Positions 30,818-41,557 of a DNA stretch of 64,000 bases are shown here, piece by piece. The stretch covers positions 24,268,427-24,332,426 of the forward strand of contig OX442315.1 of NCBI GenBank assembly GCA_949358305.1. The letters are read 5' to 3'. Both the position numbers and the translations under genes were made by a program. How positions within the stretch are numbered: the stretch's first letter is position 1; every line of letters starts with the position of its first letter. This DNA is from Strigamia acuminata (Eukaryota; Arthropoda; Chilopoda; Geophilomorpha; Linotaeniidae). Below the pieces are notes generated by a model. That model searched no databases, was not told where the DNA came from, and was given only the letters and a program-made list of their open reading frames with translations.

Positions 30818-32947
30818 TGTGACGGAATAAACTTAGGCATGGACATATAATTAGTATAATATGAAGGAATAACTAAGGGGTAAAGTTAGGCTGTACTGCA
30901 ATGGCAATTACAGTAAGGCGGGAAAGGAATCTCTTGAGTGACGTGAGTCACTTGAGAGGTAAAGGGGGTCGCTGGCAAGTGACCACAAATAATCTAGAGG
31001 CTAGACAGGTATAAAACAGTGAGATAACATAAATAAATGGAGAATAAATATCTGACTTCGTGAAATATGCGACATATAAATTGATAGATGAATGTAGTTA
31101 ACTATGAATAATATTGAGCCAACACAAGTGTGTAAACTATAATAAAGCTAATTTATTAGCGAGTCCAAATGATCATTAAACCATAATCCAAAATACATAC
31201 ATATATACAAATACACAAGCGCTATAAACAAGGCCTCCAATAATCATTGGGGTAATACAAAGACATATCAAAAGGTAAATACGCTGACAAAACTAGAGCA
31301 TTGGGAGGCATGAGGAATTCATGGCCCAAGGCAAAAGGGGGACTTGAACAGGAGTGAAAGAGAAGCGCTCTTTTAATTACGCTGAAACTGTAGTTTAAGG
31401 GGATTAAAAGGGGACATTTAAAATGGCGGCTCAATCGAGGCTTTGATTGCAATTCGGTTCGGTGTGGCTTTAATAACGATGTCGTCACAAATAATGCATT
31501 GACTTTGAAGAAAGCCAATGCTGCCTAAAACTTAATTGTTCAATTAAAGCAAGAGCTAAAACAAGAGTGTAAACTCTTGATTAAGCGGTTTGGTGGGTGA
31601 AAGACCCAAGAGTTGGCTATGAGAATGGCAACATGTCATTGAATAGGCCTAACCAAGAGTAGAGCAGTTCTGCTAAACCAGAGGTTCACATTGACTGGAT
31701 ACATCATTTAATGGCTAGGTTCTTGGCTAACAAGTGCAAGGGGTTTGTGAGCGAGTGCTCGAGACAGAGAAAGACAACTACACATATTTAGGTGTAACTC
31801 AGATTGCTCTGAGTTCAAATGTCTATGCGTAACAACTTTCAGGAGAAGGCTGACTAGCGCATTTAGGACTAAGCATAAATGCAAAGTAATGCTACGCCAT
31901 TGAGAACCATAGCAAAGGTAAGGGAAGTTACTATTAAATTAATAGCAAGTTCTTATAGCAAGTAGAAGGATTGATTGACTAACAATGGACAACAAAAGGA
32001 CTAAGCCGAACTAATAAATCTCCCTCAACTTAGCAACAATTGACCACTTCAATGGGAATCCACTGAAGTAATTCTAATTACCAATTTGAGAGCAATAAAT
32101 GAAATAAGGCTTACCAGTACTTTGATTCCGCGGTCCAGGGTCATTGAATCCAGTGTCAAAAGGGTTGTGGAATTTTGGCGGGAAAATCCACCAACAAAGC
32201 CAGGGCGGCAAAGTTGGAGTAGAGGCAACAAAACCTATCTTTTCTCCTTCATCTTCACCTCCATTGCCATCCTACTTCCCCCAGCTGTCAACTGCAGGAA
32301 GTTTTACATCTCAACCCAGTAATCGAATACCAAATAGGCTCGGATGTCGCTCGTAGGGCAACCAACTAAAGCGAGATAGTGCGTCAAAACCTTGACGCAC
32401 AACATAAGTCAAAGCCAAAGGCAAGAACAAAATGTGTAAAGTCAAAATATATGGGCAAAATCTGTGTGGAAACTCTGTGCAGAGTTTATATAAACTTCTA
32501 GACAATACCTCATTGGAATGGAACCAATGGGGTAACCAAACCAATAACAACAAGAGTCTTGCCTCATTAGTATGAGGCGGGAATAGGCCACAAAGCACAT
32601 ACCTCATTAGTATGTGGTGAAGGAGGGGAGACCAGCGTGGCGAGGTCACGAGTACTCTTGGCCTTGCAAGGTCAACACTGGTGTTGATAAACAACACCAA
32701 CAAACTGGGGTTGCCATAGGGTGGCTTCACTGTGTAGTGAACCAAGATGGCGGCCGAGGGGAAGAATATTCTTTCAAACGTAAATAAATACAACTTATGA
32801 CCCGTGAGCCCAAAAGCTCACTTATATGGTCTAGGACTCATATAATACTTATATAAATAAATACCAAAGTTAATAAAACCTTAAAATAATTATAGACCTT
32901 TATTTAGTTTTTCCAATACAAACCTACGGTAATTTGGTACCGTCACA
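30818..32947 (-). repeat. 3' LTR (minus orientation), 2130 bp
   Basis: Terminal repeat with TG...CA ends. Open frames of 60-160 codons occur on both strands, identical to those in the partner LTR, with no recognisable family. No clear polypurine tract adjoins it on the internal side (32948 onward). Confidence 0.9.
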
Positions 32948-33605
32948 CGTGCTCCGGAAAAGAGTGCGTGCGTCCTACGCATGCATTAATGGAACTGAAA
33001 CTTAAAATTACCAAGGAATACTAGTCAAATGTGAAGAGAGAAAATTATTCTGGAAGTGAAGACTCCCGTAAAAACTCTCCGGTGTGTTCCACACCGTTAC
33101 AAAAGGGTAGTGAATAGTCACCTATTATAAAAAGAAGTACATGGATGCTAGTAACGTTATAAAAGTAGTAAGATAAAGGAAATATTTTAAAATACATAAG
33201 TTGGTCTAGCAATGGCCAAACATATAAAGAAGGTTGGAGTTTTCACTCAAAAAGCAAAGTTAAAACAAAATAAGTCGTAATAATGAATAGAATCGCCAAT
33301 CAAATTAAATTTACTAATAATTAATTCAAATTCAAGTGAGTAATAGGAATACAAATAGAATTATTTTAAAAGAACACACGTTTAAACTTAAGAAAATTCT
33401 TTCGAATTAAAAAGGTTAAACACTATATTATTATTATAAGATCGAGTGAAACAAGTAAATACACATTGATAAAACAAAAATTATAGTTACAGAAAGTATA
33501 AAAACATTTACAACCGGAGTAAAATGCGGGATAATAAAATAAGAAGTTAGAAAAATAATAAATTCGTCGCATTCTCACTAATTACGCAATTTCTTCGTAA
33601 TTTCT

Positions 33606-34211
33606 TTAACCTGCTCTACACCTCGGGATTGGGGAATTGTTAGAGGTATGCGATTGATGCGAGCGAGGGGAAGTATTTAACCGTCTACGCGGGGTCGATT
33701 GGTTATTCAAAATTGGATTATTTACAGGCGGAGGAGTTGTGGGTCTGGGTAGCGATCCGTTAGTTAAATTATTTCCATTATTTGGTTGGGTTAAGGTTGC
33801 TTGGGCTTGCGCTTGAACGTTGGCTAGTGCTTGGGTAGCGGCTGCTGCTCGAGCGTCGGCGGCGGCCTGCGCATCGAGAGCGGCTTGGACATTGATGGCG
33901 GCCTGAGCATCGGCGGCCACCTGAGCGTCTATTGCGGCTTGAGCATCGGCTCGAACCTGTGCTTCCTTATCATCCAAAGCTTGTAACGACTTGGTAATAA
34001 AATCGTTGATGCCAACATAATTCGCTGGGTCTAATCCCATTTTTGCGCCTAAATTCAAAAGCGCTGCCAAGTCAATAACTTCAGGATTGGTCAGATCCAA
34101 CGTTATCGGCGGGGTTTGGCTACTTCCACTCTGGGGTTCAATGTTACTAGTATTCAACGCGCTTGGCGATGTAACGACCTTGGGGTTGGGAAGAGGTGGT
34201 CTGGGTGCCAT
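33606..34211 (-). CDS. Gag-like ORF of the LTR element
   Basis: 201 codons, the only sizeable frame in the interior, starting about 1.2 kb after the primer-binding site. The N-terminal third is proline/serine-rich, the middle holds an alanine-rich array of about 5-6-residue repeats (AQAAIDAQVAADAQAAINVQ and related), and the C-terminus is Asn/Pro/Ser-rich with basic residues. No CCHC knuckle, protease or capsid motif. It resembles a helical or coiled structural segment and may be a gag remnant; function unknown. Confidence 0.5.
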   Translation of the reverse strand: MAPRPPLPNPKVVTSPSALNTSNIEPQSGSSQTPPITLDLTNPEVIDLAALLNLGAKMGLDPANYVGINDFITKSLQALDDKEAQVRADAQAAIDAQVAADAQAAINVQAALDAQAAADARAAAATQALANVQAQAQATLTQPNNGNNLTNGSLPRPTTPPPVNNPILNNQSTPRRRLNTSPRSHQSHTSNNSPIPRCRAG

Positions 34212-35410
34212 CGCAAATTACTTAAACTTGTAAATGCAAATAATCACAAATAAACCTGGTTTTTTCTACCTTGCTTTTCTTGAAAACTTCTGATATTATC
34301 AGAAAACTCAAGTGAATATTAGGTCAAAAATTTACTTTTGACCCTAACGCAATGGAATTCCTAAATTCGGATGAATTCAAGAAAAAGACCTTTTACAGCA
34401 AATATCACCAACACTATTGATTAAATTTCCAGGAAGGTAAAATAAAAGGCAAATTGAATTGTCCTACCGTCAGTGGAGTGTTCGAATCTAATTGTAGTGA
34501 TTGATCAAAATCTGCGATTCAGCTTGCAATGAAGTGGTCGTCTGGCGCACGAAGGAACACAGAAGGAGTACTTCGAGAAGTGAAGGGAAGTGAGGAAAAA
34601 CTAGGGTTTTATAACTTTTGGAAGGCACGAAGAGAATAGTTATTTGGCAGACATGAGATTATGTTAATGTCGATAATTGCCCAGTCTGGCGACAGAAAGT
34701 CGGCAAAGAACAGTTGGGACAATACACAGGATCTTGAAACAATAGGGGTTAAATATTGGTGCAGAGGTGCTACATTTTTGGTAGGTCTAAGTCCCAACAA
34801 TAGATTTAGAAGTTGAAGGTTTCAAGATGTTAATCCAATTTAATTATTGAACATAAGAGAAGAAATTAACTTTAATGTCGATTTGTTAGGAAATATAATT
34901 TTATTTTTAATTCTAATACTTATTTTTATGAAAAGCAAGGAATGTGAAAGTAAATGTCAGGAGAATCCTTTATCAAAAGAATCCTTGAAAGTAGTTATGG
35001 GGAAATGAGTATTTATTCATAGTGAAATGTTTAATTTGTAGAGTATTTTTAGTTTGTATAATTGGTTAAAGCTGGGGTCTTTGACTTGTAAACCCAGTAG
35101 GTGGTTGAGGGGTGAGCAGCAAAGAAGGAAGGGGAAAGGTCGTTAAGTGGTAGCCTTAGGCTGGCTGACCAACACCTGTTCCTTGGCACACTTCAACCTA
35201 TTTTTTACACACACTGAAAAAATACATTTTATACACAAATTAATACACAAAACCCACAAATTTAGATTTTAAAACACTATAGTTAATGAAAACATTTAAG
35301 ACTCTTTGATTTTTAAACAAAAATCAAATATCATATTTTCGCAATTTTTCAAAATTGCACCAGATTGATCTATCAATTTGAATATGCAAATTAACTACTT
35401 AATTATGCAC

Positions 35411-35428
35411 ATCCTGTCGCGGACGCCA
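35411..35428 (-). other. Primer-binding site, probably tRNA-Ser
   Basis: Read on the minus strand, two bases after the 5' LTR, is TGGCGTCCGCGACAGGAT. It begins with TGG (complement of the tRNA CCA end). The implied tRNA has G as discriminator base and a 3' end of the tRNA-Ser type. This fixes the element's orientation. Confidence 0.7.
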
Positions 35429-35430
35429 CT

Positions 35431-37560
35431 TGTGACGGAATAAACTTAGGCATGGACATATAATTAGTATAATATGAAGGAATAACTAAGGGGTAAAGTT
35501 AGGCTGTACTGCAATGGAAATTACAGTAAGGCGGGAAAGGAATCTCTTGAGTGACGTGAGTCACTTGAGAGGTAAAGGGGGTCGCTGGCAAGTGACCACA
35601 AATAATCTAGAGGCTAGACAGGTATAAAACAGTGAGATAACATAAATAAATGGAGAATAAATATCTGACTTCGTGAAATATGCGACATATAAATTGATAG
35701 ATGAATGTAGTTAACTATGAATAATATTGAGCCAACACAAGTGTGTAAACTATAATAAAGCTAATTTATTAGCGAGTCCAAATGATCATTAAACCATAAT
35801 CCAAAATACATACATATATACAAATACACAAGCGCTATAAACAAGGCCTCCAATAATCATTGGGGTAATACAAAGACATATCAAAAGGTAAATACGCTGA
35901 CAAAACTAGAGCATTGGGAGGCATGAGGAATTCATGGCCCAAGGCAAAAGGGGGACTTGAACAGGAGTGAAAGAGAAGCGCTCTTTTAATTACGCTGAAA
36001 CTGTAGTTTAAGGGGATTAAAAGGGGACATTTAAAATGGCGGCTCAATCGAGGCTTTGATTGCAATTCGGTTCGGTGTGGCTTTAATAACGATGTCGTCA
36101 CAAATAATGCATTGACTTTGAAGAAAGCCAATGCTGCCTAAAACTTAATTGTTCAATTAAAGCAAGAGCTAAAACAAGAGTGTAAACTCTTGATTAAGCG
36201 GTTTGGTGGGTGAAAGACCCAAGAGTTGGCTATGAGAATGGCAACATGTCATTGAATAGGCCTAACCAAGAGTAGAGCAGTTCTGCTAAACCAGAGGTTC
36301 ACATTGACTGGATACATCATTTAATGGCTAGGTTCTTGGCTAACAAGTGCAAGGGGTTTGTGAGCGAGTGCTCGAGACAGAGAAAGACAACTACACATAT
36401 TTAGGTGTAACTCAGATTGCTCTGAGTTCAAATGTCTATGCGTAACAACTTTCAGGAGAAGGCTGACTAGCGCATTTAGGACTAAGCATAAATGCAAAGT
36501 AATGCTACGCCATTGAGAACCATAGCAAAGGTAAGGGAAGTTACTATTAAATTAATAGCAAGTTCTTATAGCAAGTAGAAGGATTGATTGACTAACAATG
36601 GACAACAAAAGGACTAAGCCGAACTAATAAATCTCCCTCAACTTAGCAACAATTGACCACTTCAATGGGAATCCACTGAAGTAATTCTAATTACCAATTT
36701 GAGAGCAATAAATGAAATAAGGCTTACCAGTACTTTGATTCCGCGGTCCAGGGTCATTGAATCCAGTGTCAAAAGGGTTGTGGAATTTTGGCGGGAAAAT
36801 CCACCAACAAAGCCAGGGCGGCAAAGTTGGAGTAGAGGCAACAAAACCTATCTTTTCTCCTTCATCTTCACCTCCATTGCCATCCTACTTCCCCCAGCTG
36901 TCAACTGCAGGAAGTTTTACATCTCAACCCAGTAATCGAATACCAAATAGGCTCGGATGTCGCTCGTAGGGCAACCAACTAAAGCGAGATAGTGCGTCAA
37001 AACCTTGACGCACAACATAAGTCAAAGCCAAAGGCAAGAACAAAATGTGTAAAGTCAAAATATATGGGCAAAATCTGTGTGGAAACTCTGTGCAGAGTTT
37101 ATATAAACTTCTAGACAATACCTCATTGGAATGGAACCAATGGGGTAACCAAACCAATAACAACAAGAGTCTTGCCTCATTAGTATGAGGCGGGAATAGG
37201 CCACAAAGCACATACCTCATTAGTATGTGGTGAAGGAGGGGAGACCAGCGTGGCGAGGTCACGAGTACTCTTGGCCTTGCAAGGTCAACACTGGTGTTGA
37301 TAAACAACACCAACAAACTGGGGTTGCCATAGGGTGGCTTCACTGTGTAGTGAACCAAGATGGCGGCCGAGGGGAAGAATATTCTTTCAAACGTAAATAA
37401 ATACAACTTATGACCCGTGAGCCCAAAAGCTCACTTATATGGTCTAGGACTCATATAATACTTATATAAATAAATACCAAAGTTAATAAAACCTTAAAAT
37501 AATTATAGACCTTTATTTAGTTTTTCCAATACAAACCTACGGTAATTTGGTACCGTCACA
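35431..37560 (-). repeat. 5' LTR (minus orientation), 2130 bp
   Basis: Partner of the repeat at 30818-32947, offset 4613 bp, the same length and nearly identical. A TATATAA-type box occurs in minus orientation near 37100. Confidence 0.9.
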
Positions 37561-37685
37561 TGTTTGTTTACGTTATTTTTTTCTCAATAAAAGTTCAATT
37601 CCCATTTGAATAAAAGATAGTAAAAATCTATGTTTCAGTACCGGTAGTGTTTATTTTATTTCTGTTCAAAAATAGAACTTTTATT

Positions 37686-38920
37686 TCAGAAGATACGATT
37701 ATGAGAGCACTGACAAGTTGCTCGACAAAAATGACTGTTTCCACCGTCATCTTCTTCACATAACCAGTCGTGCCAGGTTGCATTGATTTCTTTGCAATTC
37801 ATCCACAAGTCAGCGTATGGACAAGCATTAGCTATAAAAAATCACAAATTTAAACATAAAAAATCGTTCCATCAACCTATCCCAACTTAATCTCACAAAC
37901 GGACATTTTTTACCGTTAACTGTCTCGTTGGTCTTGTATTATTCATATAAAGTTATTTAAGTCAACTTACTGCACAGTTTTTTAAATCTGCAATTGCCGT
38001 TACAAGCTCCGCACGGTGTTCCTGCATCGTACGGTCGTCCGATTCTGTCTGGGTAGTTGCCACTAACAATATTTCGAAGTTGAAAAGGCAGGATGAAAAG
38101 TATAAAAATTTAAATTTCTTACATTGGACAATAATTGCACACGTAATTGTAATAAGGTCGAGGTGCCACATCGCAGTAATAAAAACCACAACCAACTTTG
38201 TGTGTACTATACCATGCCAACTTAAAATGAGATTTTTGCGATAAATAATTGAAAATATAAAAAAGTAGCCAGCAAATTTATTTGCTCACTTGAGTGTAAT
38301 GTCCTACTATTCCCAAGTCATTGGTATCGGAGTCGTAAGTAAAGTTGTCTTTTTCAAGATACCACGTTTGAATGGCGAAAAACCAAGGCACTTGGACATT
38401 AGCAACAAAAATATTTTGCCCACATGAACCGAACTCTGTTTAACACAAAAAAAATCGTATTTTACAAATACGTTACATATTAATTATTTTTATTTTTACC
38501 AGGGACCCATCTTCCTGTAATGTTATCATGGATCAAAAGTTGGCACGCCTCAGCCCATCGTTGAGCTCCGTCTGCAGCATCATCAGACCACTTCTGTAAC
38601 AGTTAAACTTAAACATTTGTATACATGGGAATGTACTAGTATATATTTACCATTTGCAACATGTTCTCAGCTGGAGGATCTACCTTAGTGCGAAAATAAT
38701 TGTGATACAATACGATTTTTTTCTGGGTATTGTTGTAAGTTGTTTCAAGATCCCTTTGGGGTATCGCATTGCCGTATATTTTAGGTCCTAGCAGAAGAAG
38801 CTTTGAAAATAAAAAGAACATATTTTATATGTCAGTGTAATACTTACTGCGAGAGGAAACCAAAACAATAGAATAAAGTAGCAATAGGAAAGTTGTCAGA
38901 AGCAATAAATGCCTGATCAT
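37686..38920 (-). CDS. Cysteine-rich secretory protein (CAP domain plus CRISP tail)
   Basis: Secreted protein. The ATG at 38918-38920 begins MIRHLLLLTTFLLLLYSIVL, a signal peptide. The CAP/SCP domain follows: LYHNYFRTKVDPPAENMLQM, KWSDDAADGAQRWAEAC, SCGQNIF, then GHYTQ and VGCGFYYC, which are the CAP signatures including the conserved His and Glu positions. After the hinge (cysteine-spaced PYDAGTPCGACNGNC) comes a C-terminal ICR/ShK-like domain ending CRATCQCSHNRIF. Stop at 37686-37688. About seven exons with short introns. Full CRISP architecture is known from vertebrates and some invertebrates; roles range from sterol binding to ion-channel modulation and none is assignable here. No break seen. 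Confidence 0.87.
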
Positions 38921-39373
38921 TTTGATATGTGACAAATGATTAATGCCAGTCGTCTTGTTTTCATCAACATATTCGTCTTATCTAAATTGCTCAAGTTCTA
39001 AAATTTCTTTTCCTTCAATTCAAGGGTGATTATTGATAATAATATAGCAAAATTCAAAATTCGTTTTATTGGAGTCTCTCAGGTTAAGTAAAAAAAATTT
39101 GTTGATGGGTAAATAAATTATGTAAGTTGTTTACAATTTGATTCGTATAACGTTTCTTCATATTTTTTTTGTCCTTTTATTTTATTTTAATTTTAAAAAT
39201 AGAGAAAAAGGAAAAAAAAGTAAAAAATTAAATTCTAAGAATCAGTTGTATAAACAATCACTAGATGGCGGTTTGTATTGACACTTGCCATATCTAGGCA
39301 ACGAGTCTGGAATTTGTAAACAAATACTAAAATTAAAACCATCGTGAACGAAACTCTCAGTGAAGTCTTAAAA
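38921..39373. other. Spacer between CRISP and IFT74 genes
   Basis: AT-rich divergent promoter region of 450 bp. No TATA box and no open frame of note. Confidence 0.4.
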
Positions 39374-41504
39374 ATGAGTTCTCGGCCAAAAACATCTGGT
39401 AGAAATTCAATGACAGCCCATCAACGGCCTGTAACCGCAGCAAGTAAATCTCTATTAATGGTCCCTGATCTACCCAGCACGGCGAGATACGGAACTGCTC
39501 GGCCAGGCACCCGAACCGGCCTAACAACCGCTCAAATTACCGTTATCGATAGACCCATGACCCAACAAGGGTTAAGTGGAATGAAAACATCAATTCAAAG
39601 AAGTCAACGACTAGTTCAAGACAAGTCATTTTTTTTAGGTTTACTACGTACAAAAATAAACGAACTGAATAACGAAATAACCCGATTGGCGAAAGAAGTT
39701 GACCAACAGAACAGAGAGCAATCGACATATCTAACTTATGATAAAAGAGCAAAAGCCTTGGCACAAGAAATTAATGATCTTCAAGGAGAACTGGGGGATT
39801 ACAACATGCTGGTTGATAAATTAAACACAGACGCTGATGTAGATGAGGTGCAGAGGGAACACGATGAATTAAAGGCTCAAAATGAGCAGGAATCGAATAA
39901 TGTCGAGTATATTTTTGCTCAGCGAAGTGAAAAAGAAAGACAAATACAGCAGCTCGAAAAGGAAATTGAAGAGGTGTGTTTTTTAAATAAATAATAAAAA
40001 AAAATATTAGTAATAATTTTTATTTTTTTATTTTTTTTTATTGGTAGGAAAAAGGCATGGCTGGAAGATTGGTAGCAGCAATGAAACCTGAGATGAGAGA
40101 TTCTTATTTGCAATTGAAACAAATTAATACAGTTCTCCAAGATCAAATGAATACTTTTCAGCAAGAAATAGATGCTATCCATTCGAAAACTGCTTCACTT
40201 GAAGATGAGGTGTCAATGTCTCAAGTAATTACGTTAATAGCTTAAAATAGCAGCTGACAATAAAGATTGTGTCAATTTAGATGAAGCAAGACGCTGTGAA
40301 ACTGTACGCAAATATCCGGGAATTAGAAGAGAAAAAGGAAGGTTTGTTAGAAGAGGAGAGATTGCAAGGGACCCCTGCTCAGGAACAAGAACGATTACTT
40401 AAGACCGTAAGTGTGTCAACTTTTAATCTCTTTCGATTTTAACTACGTTCAATACATTAGGTGAAAGAAGATAATCAAGAAATTGCAACCATGGAGCGAA
40501 AAACGAACGAATTTCGAGATAAGATTGCAAAAGCGAAGGAAGATTTGTCGCAAATTGAACAGGATCTGGAAGAAAATCAAAATGAAAGAAGTCAAAAGTA
40601 TAGAGAACTGCGTAAAAAAGACGAATCCATGACAAATTTTCTCGATTCGTTCGATGATAACAAGACGATAGAATTAAAACGTAAAAGGGAATTGGAAGAT
40701 AGCATCGTAAGCAATCTTCAACAGAGTAGCATGAACCTCTCACATTTTCATCACATTCCATCGCAACATGAATTAATGGCACTAAAGGATGATTTAAGGT
40801 GAGAGAAAATTATCTTGCTTAAAAACTGTCTGAATGTTTTATTCAGTTTTAAAGAAAACGAGATGGAGAAATCAAAGTCAACATCATCATCTCTTGCTTA
40901 CGAACAGCAAAGGGTTAATATAGATTTACAAAAGGTATATAAATAAATATACAAAAAGAGTTATTACTATTTTTTTAATGTAAATATTATTCAGATCGAG
41001 CAATTGGAGGAGAAAATCAAAAACGAAATGTTAGGATTGGAGAAAAAGATGAAAACAATGGAGGAGGAATTGATAATTTACAACAACGTGAACAAATTGA
41101 AATCGTCAACGGAAGAAAAGCGGCGATCACTGACTGAAGAAAGAACACAGCTGTCGAAACAGAAAGAATATACACGTCACGTCTTACAAGAAGGACAAGT
41201 GCAGTACGATTCATTAAAAGTACGTAACATTTGCTCAAAAATAAAAGGAAAAACGTGTAATTGTATCTTCAACGTTTTGCAATTGCAGGCACAACTTAAT
41301 GAGAACGAGACGCACACACAATTGACCAACTTGGAACGTAAATGGCAGCACGTAGAACAAACCAACTTTGCAATAAAAGAATTCATCGCAGGTCGTTTGG
41401 CTGAAACGGATTACAAATCCCTGGTGAAAACAGTAAATAAGCAAGTAGCCGACTACAATAACACACTTCAAAAGAAGATTGCAGACGCAATGATGAAACG
41501 TTAA
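39374..41504 (+). CDS. IFT74: Intraflagellar transport protein 74
   Basis: Core IFT-B subunit; with IFT81 it forms the tubulin-carrying module of ciliary trains. The ATG at 39374 is preferred over an upstream in-frame non-ATG extension; it gives MSSRPKTSGRNSMTAHQRPV, a basic N-terminal tail. Then come the family block PMTQQGLSGMKTS, the block LLRTKINELNNEI, and LGDYNMLVDKLNTDADVDEV. Long coiled coils follow to the end, with the near-invariant C-terminal motif NETHTQLTNLERKWQHVEQT then NFAIKEFIA. About six exons. Poly(A) signal AATAAA at about 41546, only 12 bp from the PNKP stop on the other strand. Confidence 0.95.
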
Positions 41505-41557
41505 AGTTTAAAAAGCACTGAATTTTAGTTGTACCGTGTTTTACAATAAAATCGATT

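Larger units (their letters stand above)
30818..37560 (-). mobile_element. Young LTR retrotransposon lacking pol (non-autonomous)
   Basis: Two direct repeats of exactly 2130 bp (30818-32947 and 35431-37560) start TGTGACGG and end CCGTCACA. A 4-bp target duplication TGTT lies at 30814-30817 and 37561-37564. The 2483-bp interior has one substantial frame (34211-33606, minus) and no protease, reverse transcriptase, RNase H or integrase. A primer-binding site next to the right-hand LTR shows transcription is on the minus strand. I see one base difference between LTRs (C 30905, A 35518) and their shared open frames translate identically, so insertion is recent. Superfamily (Gypsy or Bel-Pao) cannot be told without pol. 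Confidence 0.9.

Noticed and set aside
32311-32793. 160-codon frame present in each LTR
   Set aside because: Identical in both LTRs by descent, no family resemblance, and overlaps other frames; not evidence of a gene.
32948-35430. Plus-strand orientation for the LTR element
   Set aside because: No primer-binding site follows 32947 on the plus strand; the TGG-starting site lies next to the right LTR on the minus strand, as does the only long frame.
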